Shown here: piece after piece, positions 17,806 through 26,271 of the stretch
Position numbering within the stretch: the stretch's first letter is position 1
Layout: each line of letters begins with the position of its first letter
Assembly: GCF_036345175.1 (NCBI RefSeq)
Contig: NZ_CP107780.1
Span: 2,728,001-2,792,000, forward strand
Source: Streptomyces sp. NBC_00576
Lineage (GTDB): Bacteria; Actinomycetota; Actinomycetes; Streptomycetales; Streptomycetaceae
Reading direction: 5' to 3'
Length of the DNA stretch: 64,000 nucleotides
The notes under the pieces: generated by a model
The model's input: only the letters and a program-made list of their open reading frames with translations
Databases searched by the model: none
What the model was told of the DNA's origin: nothing
Made by a program: the position numbers and the translations under genes

Positions 17806-17851
17806 ACCGATGTGCCGGCCACCGACTGAAGTCGGTGGCCGGCACATCGGT
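17806..17851. terminator. strong bidirectional terminator between lexA and the helicase gene
   Basis: A perfect 21-base stem (17806-17826 with 17831-17851) and a TGAA loop. The right arm ends two bases before the stop codon of the convergent helicase gene, so it can serve both strands. Confidence 0.85.
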
Positions 17852-17853
17852 GT

Positions 17854-19866
17854 CTACGCTTCCTCCACCGACTCGGCCTCCTCGGCCGCCGGCGCGTCCT
17901 CCGTCTGCTTCGCCGCCACGTCGATCGCGGCCAGCGATCGCCTGACCACGTTGGGGTCCGTGGTGTACCAGAAGTCCGGCAGGGACGACTTCAGATAGCT
18001 CCCGTACCGGGCCGTGGCCAGCCGCTGGTCCAGTACGGCGACCACACCACGGTCCCCCGTCGCCCGTACGAGGCGGCCGGCGCCCTGGGCCATGAGCAGC
18101 GCCGCGTGGGTGGCGGCGACGGCCATGAAGCCGTTACCCCCGGCGTCCTCGACGGCTTTCTGGCGGGCGCTCATCAGGGGGTCGTCCGGGCGTGGGAACG
18201 GGATCTTGTCCATCACGACCAGCTGGCAGCTGGCGCCCGGGACGTCGACGCCCTGCCAGAGCGACAGCGTGCCGAACAGGCAGGTCTTCGGGTCGGCCGC
18301 GAAGTTCTTGATCAGCTCACCGAGCGTCTCCTCGCCCTGCAGGAGGATCGGGAACTCGGGGACGCGGGACCGTAGTTCCTCCGCGGCGAGCTGGGCGGCC
18401 CGCATCGAGGAGAACAGGCCGAGGGTGCGCCCGCCCGCCGCCTGGATCAGCTCCGTGAGCTCGTCGAGCATGTCGCCGCGGTCGCCGTCGCGCGCGGGGC
18501 GCGCCAGGTGCTTGGCGACGTACAGGATGCCCTGCTTCGGATAGTCGAAGGGCGAGCCGACGTCGACGCCCTTCCAGTGCGGGAGGTCTTCGCCCGCGGT
18601 GCCCTCCGGGGCGAGGCCCAGGGAGGCCCCCACGCCGTTGAAGTCGCCGCCCAGCTTGAGCGTCGCCGAGGTCAGGACCACGGAGCGGTCCGTGAAGAGT
18701 TTCTCCCTGAGGAGGCCCGACACCGACATGGGGGCGACCCGCAGGGAGGCTCCGAAGCGGTCGTGCCGCTCGTACCAGACGACGTCCCACTCGGAGCCGT
18801 TCGCGATCCGCTCCGCGACGTCGTGCACGGACTCCACCGAGGCCAGCGCCTGTTTGCGGACCGCGTCCTCGTCCTGGACCGACTTGTCGCGGGTCGCTCC
18901 GATCCCGGAGATCACCGTGCGGGCGGCGTCCCTCAGCGCCATCAGGGCGTACCCGAGGTCTTCCGGGACCTCCTCCAGGCGGCCCGGCAGGGCCAGCTCC
19001 ATCACCCGCTCGAAGCCCTCGGCCGCGGTCTGGAGCTGGTCGGCGGCCTTCTCGTTCACCAGCTTCGCCGCGCGGCGCACGGCACGGTTGACCTGCCCGG
19101 GAGTGAGCTCGCCTGTGGCCACTCCGGTGACCCGCGAGACCAGTTCGTGCGCCTCGTCGACGATCAGCACCTCGTGCTGTGGGAGGACGGGCGCGCCCTC
19201 GATGGCGTCGATCGCGAGCAGCGCGTGGTTCGTGACGATCACCTCGGCGAGTTTGGCGCGCTCGCGGGCCATCTCGGCGAAGCACTCGGCTCCGTACGCG
19301 CACTTCGAAGCGCCCAGGCACTCGCGGGAGGAGACGGAGACCTGTGCCCAGGCCCGGTCGGAGACACCGGGGGTGAGGCCGTCACGGTCGCCGGTCTCGG
19401 TCTCGTCCGACCATTCGCGCAGGCGCAGCAGGTCCTGGCCGAGCTTGCTGGTGGGCGCGGCCGCCTCGAACTGGTCGAAGAGACCCTCGTCCTCGTCCTG
19501 CGGCACGCCCTCATGGAGTCGGTGCAGGCACAGGTAGTTCGATCTCCCCTTGAGCATCGCGAACTCGGGGCGGCGGCGCAGCACGGGATGCAGTGCGTCG
19601 ACCGTGCGGGGCAGGTCGCGCTCCACGAGTTGGCGCTGCAGCGCGAGGGTCGCGGTCGCGACGACGACCCGCTCCCCGTGCGCGAGCGCGGGTACGAGGT
19701 AGCCGAGCGACTTTCCGGTGCCGGTGCCTGCCTGTACCAGCAGATGGGAACCGTCGTCGATCGCCTCGGCGACAGCTTCGGCCATGGTCACCTGGCCGGG
19801 GCGCTCCGTACCGCCGACAGCGGTGACGGCAGCATGCAGGAGTTCGGGGAGTGAGGGCTTCGTCAT
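17854..19866 (-). CDS. DinG/XPD-type ATP-dependent DNA helicase
   Basis: 670 residues, superfamily 2 with iron-sulfur cluster. Walker A AGTGTGKSLGYLVPAL is near 42-57, then ATATLALQRQLVERDLP. Cysteines in MLKGRSNYLCLHRLHEG and CLGASKCAYGAECF are placed like the 4Fe-4S ligands of XPD/DinG. DEAH is in HEVLIVDEAHELVSR, and the late motif is QGAGRLVRATGDRGVVAVLD. Likely a 5'-3' helicase for damage or R-loop repair. It is next to lexA but no SOS box was seen upstream. The tail after about 640 is Ala/Glu-rich. Confidence 0.92.
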   Translation of the reverse strand: MTKPSLPELLHAAVTAVGGTERPGQVTMAEAVAEAIDDGSHLLVQAGTGTGKSLGYLVPALAHGERVVVATATLALQRQLVERDLPRTVDALHPVLRRRPEFAMLKGRSNYLCLHRLHEGVPQDEDEGLFDQFEAAAPTSKLGQDLLRLREWSDETETGDRDGLTPGVSDRAWAQVSVSSRECLGASKCAYGAECFAEMARERAKLAEVIVTNHALLAIDAIEGAPVLPQHEVLIVDEAHELVSRVTGVATGELTPGQVNRAVRRAAKLVNEKAADQLQTAAEGFERVMELALPGRLEEVPEDLGYALMALRDAARTVISGIGATRDKSVQDEDAVRKQALASVESVHDVAERIANGSEWDVVWYERHDRFGASLRVAPMSVSGLLREKLFTDRSVVLTSATLKLGGDFNGVGASLGLAPEGTAGEDLPHWKGVDVGSPFDYPKQGILYVAKHLARPARDGDRGDMLDELTELIQAAGGRTLGLFSSMRAAQLAAEELRSRVPEFPILLQGEETLGELIKNFAADPKTCLFGTLSLWQGVDVPGASCQLVVMDKIPFPRPDDPLMSARQKAVEDAGGNGFMAVAATHAALLMAQGAGRLVRATGDRGVVAVLDQRLATARYGSYLKSSLPDFWYTTDPNVVRRSLAAIDVAAKQTEDAPAAEEAESVEEA

Positions 19867-19950
19867 AGCGCGACCACCCTACGGGGCGGCACTGACAATC
19901 GGGTGATCAAGGCGGGAGTGCACGGTGGGATCAGGAGGGACACAGGAGGT

Positions 19951-20712
19951 CTACAGCACATCGCGCAGGCCCCGGTCCCGGACCATGAGGGCGGCCCGCT
20001 TGGCGGGCAGGTCGACCTCTGTGGAGAACCGGAAGCCTGCGCTCAGGAAGGCTGACACGGAGGGCGTGTTGCGCAGGTCGGGTTCCGCGACGACGCGCGC
20101 ACAGGAAGGGCGGTTGTCGAGTACGAGATCGGCGACGGCTCTGAGCAGGACGCTGCCCAGTCCGCGCCCACGATCGGCGACACCGCCGAGCAGGAGATGC
20201 ACTCCGGTGTCGTGGGGACGGGCGGGATAGTGCCGGGCCAGTGGGTCGAGGTCGGCGCGGTAGACCTCCCAGTAGCTCATCGGGGTGCCCTCCAGCACGC
20301 CGAGACAGGGGACGCTGTGTCCGTCACCGTCGAGCTGGGACCGCAGATGGGCCTCGGTCACGCGCTCGGTGCCGGCGAGCTCCCAGAAGGTGGCGACGGT
20401 GGGGTCGTTTATCCAGCGGCCGATCAACGGGAGATCGCGCTCGATCTGTACGGGGACGAGGTGGAACGAGCCCGCGGGCGTGAGGCTCGGCCCCCAGTCC
20501 CCGATGCGGTCGGGAAGATCGTCATCGGTTCCCGGGGCGACGGTGTCCGCCGCCCCGCTGTCGTCGGCGAACAGCGCGACGAACTCGTCTGGCAGGCGCA
20601 GCTCCAGCGTGTCCTCGCTGTCGCCGCCGGTGTGGAAATCGGCGTACCTCGGGGCGGTCGGGGCGGTTCGGGAGTCGGTACGGGCGTCGGTGCTCGCGTC
20701 GGCAGAAGGCAC
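19951..20712 (-). CDS. Siderophore-type GNAT acyltransferase (IucB/RhbD-like)
   Basis: 253 residues. After a variable ~90-residue N-terminus, a GNAT domain of the siderophore acyltransferase type is seen: FHLVPVQIERDLPLIGRWIN, PCLGVLEGTPMSYWEVYRAD, GVHLLLGGVADRGRGLGSVL and ARVVAEPDLRNTPSVSAFLS. These enzymes acylate hydroxylamines or amines from acyl-CoA in siderophore assembly. It is the last gene of a three-gene operon with an IucA/IucC synthetase and an aminotransferase. Substrate and acyl donor cannot be read from sequence. Confidence 0.85.
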   Translation of the reverse strand: MPSADASTDARTDSRTAPTAPRYADFHTGGDSEDTLELRLPDEFVALFADDSGAADTVAPGTDDDLPDRIGDWGPSLTPAGSFHLVPVQIERDLPLIGRWINDPTVATFWELAGTERVTEAHLRSQLDGDGHSVPCLGVLEGTPMSYWEVYRADLDPLARHYPARPHDTGVHLLLGGVADRGRGLGSVLLRAVADLVLDNRPSCARVVAEPDLRNTPSVSAFLSAGFRFSTEVDLPAKRAALMVRDRGLRDVL

Positions 20713-20793
20713 GGGACGCTCCTCTCAGGAGATGGGGTGTGTCGTGTTCCTCGGGGTGAAAGGGAGTTGATGCGGTCAGGGGTGCCGGAGGTG

Positions 20794-22809
20794 TCAGGAA
20801 TGAAGGGGGTTGGCGATGGTGACGTAGACGGACTGGGTGTCGACAGGGCCGACGAGCTCGTCGAGACCGTGCAGCCGGGTGAGCAGGTTGGCCTTGCAGC
20901 GCAGGACGGGTGAGTCCAGCAGAGAGCCGGGCAGGGACGTACGAAGTCGGGCGGGACCCGAGGCGATGTCCCCGAGGAAGCGCCGGAAGGCGGCGAGCAG
21001 CAGCTGTTCGTCGGCGAGGTGCTGCGAGCCGAACGCGCCGATGAGGCCCAGTACGTTGTTGATGCCGAGGTAGTAGGCGAAGCGTTCGTCGGTGACCTCG
21101 TCGGAGACGAACGTGTCGCTCTGTTCACCGATGCCGGGCAGCCGGGCGTCGAGTTCGGCGCGCCGGGACTCGCGGAAGTAGTACCCCTGGTTGTCGCGGT
21201 AACGGCCTCCCCGGGGCCAGCCTTCGCCGTCCAGTAGGAGCAGGGTGTTCTGCTGGTGGGCCTCCAGGGCGATGCCTGCCTCGCTGTCCAGCCAGAGCAC
21301 GGGCCGTACGACCTGTTCCAGGTAGCGCAGGAACCACTCGGCGGCGACGGCTCCGCGCGGGCGGCCGGTTCGTCCGGCGAGACGTGTGACGACCTCGGCC
21401 AGTCGGGACCGCAGGACCGGGCCCTCGGCTTGGTGGTCGGATGTGTCGTCCAAGTGGGTGCGAGGCCGGGGCGAGACGAGTCCCGCGATGCAGGACACGT
21501 CGTCCGCCGGGTGGAACGGGTTGTGCCGGATCACCACGTCGAGGCCGGGGACAGGGCTGCCGTCCGGGTCGTCGACGGCGAGCCAGGCCGGGTCGCGGAC
21601 GATGTCGAAGGCCGGGTGCGTGGACTGCCACTGCTTGGCCAGTCCGCCGCGCAGCAGCCGGTGCACCTCGACGCCCCGGTGGAGTTCCTTGCGGAGGTTC
21701 TCGCGCCGGGAGTTGGTGATGCGCAGCCCCAGCGAGAGCTTCAGCATCGCGGGGGCGCCCGAGCGGTGGACGGTGCGTACGGAGGAGGTGGGGTGCCAGG
21801 GGGAGCCATGGGTGCAGAGGTCGCGGAGCAGACCGGCCTCGAACAGGGCCGCGATCTGTGGGCGGTGCCGGGTCTCGCGGACCTGCCAGGGGTGCAGTGG
21901 GAGGGCCGCGTAGCCGTCGGGCAGCGGCAGCGGCAGTGCGGCGCCGATCAGCTGAGCGGTGAGCTGTTCGGCGCGGATGGGGCGGCCGCGCTCGGTCCAG
22001 GCGGAGTCCGTGGCGAGTACGGAGGGTGCCACCGCCAGCCAGTGCAGCGGGAAGGAGCCGCGCAACTCCGGTGAGTAGAGCCGTGCTTCGGCCTCGGCAA
22101 GCCCTTCGCGGCTCTTGGGGGTCGGATGCAGCGGGTGGCCGAGCAGCAGCGCCTGCTCGGCGGCGAGAAAGAGGTCGGGGCCGTCGGCCGGCTGTGCACG
22201 GCGGTCGGTGATGAAGGTGGCGGTCCGGCGAACGGAGTCGGCGACCCGTGCGACCAGATCGACGGCGTCGGGGGGCAGGAGGGAGGGGACGGGAGTCGGC
22301 GGTGCCGGCGCATCGATCGCTGCTGACATGCCGTTCACGTCGGCCGTGGGCGCCGCGGTGACCGGGCCGGTATCGCTTTCGGCCGGCTTCGGGCCGTCGT
22401 ACGCCTCCCTCGCGAGCAGGGTCGCGACGGTGACCGCGTCGGCGGCTGGTGCGCCTGCGGGGGCGTCGGCCAGGTGGGGGAGGCCGAAACGGTGCCAGCC
22501 GGTCGGGGACCAGTAGTGGACCGGGGCCAGCAGGGCGGTGCCGCTGGTGGGGAGGGGGATGCGGAGGGTGCCGCCGTCGGGGGCGGCGAGGTTGTTCTCC
22601 CGTACCCAGCAGCGCAACAGGTTCTCGGTGGCGGCGGCCTGGGCCGCGGTGTGGGGGTCGAGGTGTTCCAGGAGGTCGGCCGTGGCACCGCGCGACCACG
22701 CGGCTCCTGCGGCTGCTCCCTTCTGCCGGGGCACGGTTTCCCTCCCGTGCCCGGACCCTCGCGCGGAGGTGGGGTGGGAACGGCCTTCGGGTACGGGGGT
22801 GCTGTTCAA
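20794..22809 (-). CDS. IucA/IucC-family NRPS-independent siderophore synthetase
   Basis: 671 residues from a TTG at 22809 preceded by well-spaced AAGAGG; an ATG at 22875 is possible but has no binding site. The family joins citrate or a related acid to amines or hydroxylamines with ATP. Core motifs visible: GHPLHPTPKSREGL, LPLHPWQV, TSSVRTVHRSGAPAMLKLSL, ITNSRRENLRKELHRGVEVH and the C-terminal ferric-reductase-like part EAHQQNTLLLLDGEGWPRGG, YRDNQGYYF. Second gene of the siderophore operon. Confidence 0.92.
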   Translation of the reverse strand: MNSTPVPEGRSHPTSARGSGHGRETVPRQKGAAAGAAWSRGATADLLEHLDPHTAAQAAATENLLRCWVRENNLAAPDGGTLRIPLPTSGTALLAPVHYWSPTGWHRFGLPHLADAPAGAPAADAVTVATLLAREAYDGPKPAESDTGPVTAAPTADVNGMSAAIDAPAPPTPVPSLLPPDAVDLVARVADSVRRTATFITDRRAQPADGPDLFLAAEQALLLGHPLHPTPKSREGLAEAEARLYSPELRGSFPLHWLAVAPSVLATDSAWTERGRPIRAEQLTAQLIGAALPLPLPDGYAALPLHPWQVRETRHRPQIAALFEAGLLRDLCTHGSPWHPTSSVRTVHRSGAPAMLKLSLGLRITNSRRENLRKELHRGVEVHRLLRGGLAKQWQSTHPAFDIVRDPAWLAVDDPDGSPVPGLDVVIRHNPFHPADDVSCIAGLVSPRPRTHLDDTSDHQAEGPVLRSRLAEVVTRLAGRTGRPRGAVAAEWFLRYLEQVVRPVLWLDSEAGIALEAHQQNTLLLLDGEGWPRGGRYRDNQGYYFRESRRAELDARLPGIGEQSDTFVSDEVTDERFAYYLGINNVLGLIGAFGSQHLADEQLLLAAFRRFLGDIASGPARLRTSLPGSLLDSPVLRCKANLLTRLHGLDELVGPVDTQSVYVTIANPLHS

Positions 22810-22885
22810 GACGGTTCCTCTTGAGGTTGTTCGAGTGCGCGTGCGGGGGTGAACCGGGTTGGTACGGTCGGGCATCGGGTCGGGG

Positions 22886-24400
22886 CTACCCGGCTCGCTC
22901 GGAGTGCGTGGCGTGCGGGCGGCCGGAGTCGGTGTGGCCGCGCGCCACGGCCGCCACCGCGTCGGCCAGCCGGTCGAGTACCGCGGTGGCCTGTTCGTCG
23001 CTGATGGTCAGTGGGGGCAGCAGGCGGACGACGCTCGCCTGGCGTCCACCGAGCTCGACGATCAGACCCCGTCGCAGGCACTCCCGCTGTACGGCGGCGG
23101 CCAGTTCGGGCGCGGCGGGACGCGGCCCACCGTCGGCGGGCCCGGGGAAGACGTCCGGATCGGGTTCCCGGTAGCCGTCGGCGGAGTCCGAAACGGCGTC
23201 TGCTCCCCGTTCCGTGTCCGGTTCGACCAGTTCGACCCCGATCATCAGTCCCCGGCCGCGCACATCGCCGATGATCGGGAACTCCGCTGCCAGCCGCCGG
23301 AGTTGGGAGAGCATGTGGGCGCCGAGGTTGGCCGCGCGGTCGGCGAGGCCGTGCTCGCGGACGTACGTCAGTGTGGCCGTGCCTGCGGCCATGGCGAGCT
23401 GGTTGCCGCGGAACGTTCCCGCGTGGGCGCCGGGTTCCCAGACGTCGAGGTCGTCGCGGTAGACCACGACGGCCAGCGGCAGGCTGCCTCCGATGGCCTT
23501 GGACAGCACCATCACATCGGGGGTGACCCCGCTGTGCTCCACCGCCCAGAATGTCCCGGTGCGGCCGACTCCCGTCTGGATCTCGTCGGCGATCAGCGGG
23601 ATCGAGCGGGCCTCGGTGATCCGTCGCATGCGCCGCATCCAGGTGTCCGGCGCGGGAATCACCCCGCCTTCGCCCTGGACGGGTTCGAGAATCATCCCGG
23701 CGGGCAAGGGCACGCCCGACTTGGTGTCGTCGAGGACGGACTCGGTCCAGCGGGCGGCCAGTTCGGCACCCCGCACGCCACCCATCCCGAAGGGGCAGCG
23801 GTAGTCCTGGGGGAAAGGCAGCCGGGCGACGCGTACGTCGGTCGCGTGGCCGGAGGCACCGAGCGACCCTGCGGTCATGCCGTGATAGGCACCCGTGAAG
23901 GCGAGCATGCCGGTGCGGCCGGTCGCGGCGCGCACGAGCTTGAACGCGGCCTCCACCGCGTCCGTCCCGGCCGGTCCGCAGAACTGCACGCGCGCGTGGT
24001 CGGCGAGGCCGGGCGGCAGGGTGCGGAACAGTTCGGTGATGAAGGCGTCCTTGACGGGGGTCGCCAGGTCGAGGACGTGCAGCGGCGCCCCCGAGTCGAG
24101 GACCCTGCGGATCGCCTCCAGCACGACGGGGTGGTTGTGTCCGAGGGCCAGTGTGCCCGCGCCCGAGAGGCAGTCGAGGTAGCGGCGGCCGTCGGCACCC
24201 TCGATCGTCAGCCCGCGTGCCCGAACGGGGACGATCGGCAGGGCGCGCGCGTAGGTGCGTGCCGACGATTCACGCGCCGACTGACGCCGCAGAATCCCCT
24301 CGTGCGCCCCGCGCGCGCCCGCGCACACCTCGACCTCCGCGTCCCTTTCCGCCGACGCCGCCCGGGATTCCCGCGCTCCCGCGTGCTCCCCCGTCTCCAT
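22886..24400 (-). CDS. Diaminobutyrate-2-oxoglutarate-type aminotransferase (class III, PLP)
   Basis: 504 residues from the ATG at 24400, with GGGAG nearby. It has the fold-type I class III features: LDCLSGAGTLALGHNHPVVL, FCGPAGTDAVEAAFKLVRAA, AYHGMTAGSLGASGHATDVR, IADEIQTGVGRTGTFWAVEH and the PLP lysine in VMVLSKAIGGSLPLAVVVY. It resembles RhbA/EctB-type enzymes that make 2,4-diaminobutyrate from aspartate semialdehyde. An acidic Pro/Gly-rich insert of about 40 residues (near EPDTERGADAVSDSAD) breaks the C-terminal domain. First gene of the siderophore operon; no ectoine genes are nearby. Confidence 0.88.
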   Translation of the reverse strand: METGEHAGARESRAASAERDAEVEVCAGARGAHEGILRRQSARESSARTYARALPIVPVRARGLTIEGADGRRYLDCLSGAGTLALGHNHPVVLEAIRRVLDSGAPLHVLDLATPVKDAFITELFRTLPPGLADHARVQFCGPAGTDAVEAAFKLVRAATGRTGMLAFTGAYHGMTAGSLGASGHATDVRVARLPFPQDYRCPFGMGGVRGAELAARWTESVLDDTKSGVPLPAGMILEPVQGEGGVIPAPDTWMRRMRRITEARSIPLIADEIQTGVGRTGTFWAVEHSGVTPDVMVLSKAIGGSLPLAVVVYRDDLDVWEPGAHAGTFRGNQLAMAAGTATLTYVREHGLADRAANLGAHMLSQLRRLAAEFPIIGDVRGRGLMIGVELVEPDTERGADAVSDSADGYREPDPDVFPGPADGGPRPAAPELAAAVQRECLRRGLIVELGGRQASVVRLLPPLTISDEQATAVLDRLADAVAAVARGHTDSGRPHATHSERAG

Positions 24401-24932
24401 GGACTCCCGCAACCCCAATGCCCCGACTCCCCACTGCTCCGCCGCCCCGCCAACCACCAACTCGCCGATACACCCCTCCCGTTACCAACACCCGGCGCAC
24501 CACGGGAGTCACGGGTCTTCTCAAGATCCTTGCCGTGACGGAGTGCTGCTGGTGCGACTCGGCCCGATGCGCACAGGCCGACACCCCCTGCACGCCAGGC
24601 GGCATCCGTGGCCTTCCCGGAGCCCTGCCGTCGATCAGCGCGCTGCTCCCGGCCGACGCGGGCGCCGGTCGAGAACCCCACGCGTCATGCGCGGCGGACA
24701 GCGCCGCCAGCTCCTCCGCGAACAGCGCGACCGCGAAACCTAACGCCCCGCAGGCACTCCAAAAACAGCCGTGACAGGACGTCCCATCGGCGCTCCGCCG
24801 CACGATCAGCAGATCAGCGCACCCGTAGCGAAACCGTTGCCGTTCCACCGGTCGCCCCCCACAGCGACCGCATAGTGTGTGATGCCGTGCGAGGACAGCA
24901 CACGGTTCGACCACGCCAGGGGGAGTCACACC
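24401..24932. other. divergent intergenic region of the siderophore and protease genes
   Basis: About 530 bases holding the promoters of both neighbours. No full DtxR/DmdR-type iron box (TTAGGTTAG-type palindrome) was found; only an isolated half-like AACCTAAC near 24737-24744. A cysteine-rich frame starting near 24534 lacks a ribosome binding site and is not called. Confidence 0.4.
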
Positions 24933-26165
24933 ATGCGACCGATACGCCCACCCTTCATCGCCCGCAGAGGGAGGGGCACGCGCCGCGGAACCCCCCCCGT
25001 GCAGGCCGCCGTCGGCCTGGCCGTGGCCCTCGCACTCACCGCGACCGCCTGCGGCGCCTCCGACTCCGGGGATTCCGACGCGAGCGGACAGTCCTCCGCC
25101 TCCGCGACCGACGACGGGGCCGGAAAGATCACGATCCCGGACGGGCTCAAGGACAAGCTCAAAGAGCACGGGATCGACCTCGACAAATGGAAGAACGGCG
25201 CCTGGAAGAACTGGAACAAGGACGACTGGCTGCGCGAGGCCGAGGACTACGTCAACCCGATCATCGAGGGCCTCTGGGACACGGACCGCATGCGGGACGC
25301 CGACGATCCGGAGAAGAGCGTCGACGCGAACGACCTCTCGGGCGACCAGGGCGTCACCGACCCGACACCGCGGGCTGTGGAAGCGAAGGCCGTGCCGCCC
25401 GCCTACCACGCCAACGTGCCCGAGGCGGGCAAGGTGTTCTTCGACGCCCCCGAGGGCACGATGGTCTGCTCGGCGACCGTGGTGGCGGACCCCGCTCACC
25501 CGGGGAAGTCGAACCTCGTCTGGACGGCGGGCCACTGTGTGCACGCCGGCAAGAAGGGCGGCTGGTACCGCAACCTCGCCTTTGTGCCCTCGTACAACAA
25601 CTCGGGCAGGTCGAGCGCCGAGGTGGAGAACACCCCCCGCGCGGAGATCGCTCCCTACGGCGTCTGGTGGGGTGACTGGGCTCAGACCTCGGACCAGTGG
25701 ATCGAGCAGGGCGGTTCGACGGGCGGCGACGGAGCTCCGTACGACTTCGCGGTCATCCATGTGACGCCGGAGAAGGGCGGCAGCGGCAAGTCGCTGGAGG
25801 AGACGGTCGGTTCGGCCCTTCCGGTGGACTTCGCCGCGCCTGCCGTCTCGCAGGTCGGGAGCATCACGGCGACCGGCTATCCGGCGGCGGCGCCGTTCGA
25901 CGGCGAGACGATGTACGAGTGCCAGGACGAGCCGGGCCGGCTGTCGATCGTCAGGTCGGACCCGACGATGTACCGGATCGGATGCACCATGACCGGCGGT
26001 TCCTCCGGCGGCGGGTGGGTCGCCACGGGCTCGGACGGCAACCCGACCCTGGTCTCCAACACCTCGATCGGCCCGGTGAGTTCGGGCTGGCTGGCGGGCC
26101 CGCGCCTGGGCAAGGTGGCCAAGGGTGTGTACGACGAGGTGAGCGGGAAGTACGCGGGGCAGTGA
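24933..26165 (+). CDS. Secreted trypsin-like serine protease, probable lipoprotein
   Basis: 410 residues from ATG 24933, with AGGGGGAG upstream. An Arg-rich N-region, a hydrophobic segment and ALTATAC with Cys40 make a lipobox-like signal, followed by a Ser/Asp-rich linker. A helical region around residues 70-150 precedes the protease. The triad is visible as WTAGHCVHAG (His), GAPYDFAVIHV (Asp) and MTGGSSGGGWV (Ser), with V8/chymotrypsin-like order. The likely site of action is outside the membrane. Monocistronic, followed by a strong hairpin. Substrate unknown. Confidence 0.88.
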   Translation: MRPIRPPFIARRGRGTRRGTPPVQAAVGLAVALALTATACGASDSGDSDASGQSSASATDDGAGKITIPDGLKDKLKEHGIDLDKWKNGAWKNWNKDDWLREAEDYVNPIIEGLWDTDRMRDADDPEKSVDANDLSGDQGVTDPTPRAVEAKAVPPAYHANVPEAGKVFFDAPEGTMVCSATVVADPAHPGKSNLVWTAGHCVHAGKKGGWYRNLAFVPSYNNSGRSSAEVENTPRAEIAPYGVWWGDWAQTSDQWIEQGGSTGGDGAPYDFAVIHVTPEKGGSGKSLEETVGSALPVDFAAPAVSQVGSITATGYPAAAPFDGETMYECQDEPGRLSIVRSDPTMYRIGCTMTGGSSGGGWVATGSDGNPTLVSNTSIGPVSSGWLAGPRLGKVAKGVYDEVSGKYAGQ

Positions 26166-26170
26166 CGCGA

Positions 26171-26199
26171 CAGGCCCCATGCCGAAGGCATGGGGCCTG
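26171..26199. terminator. terminator between protease and hflX
   Basis: CAGGCCCCATGCC (26171-26183) pairs perfectly with 26187-26199 across a GAA loop and is followed by TT. It lies between convergent genes and can work in both directions. Confidence 0.8.
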
Positions 26200-26201
26200 T
26201 T

Positions 26202-26256
26202 CAGGGGCGCGGGGAACTGCGCGACCAGCCACATCGCACCCGCAGGCGACGATGCA
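26202..26256. repeat. Streptomyces interspersed intergenic repeat
   Basis: The stretch containing GGGGCGCGGGGAACTGCGCG followed by ACCAGCCAC and CACCCGCAG matches, from memory, a sequence that recurs in very many Streptomyces intergenic regions, often just after terminators. Only one copy is in this window. I know of no established function. Confidence 0.5.
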
Positions 26257-26271
26257 CCTGCCCGGCGGAGC

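Noticed and set aside
22886..24400. Aminotransferase as ectB of an ectoine cluster
   Set aside because: No ectA, ectC or ectD nearby; adjacent IucA/IucC and acyltransferase genes fix the siderophore context.
24736..24745. AACCTAAC as half of an iron box before the siderophore operon
   Set aside because: The symmetrical half is missing; a 19-base DtxR-type site cannot be built around it.
24534..24774. Cysteine-rich frame starting VTECCWCDSARCAQ between siderophore and protease genes
   Set aside because: No ribosome binding site, low-complexity tail, no recognisable homology; probably non-coding promoter DNA.
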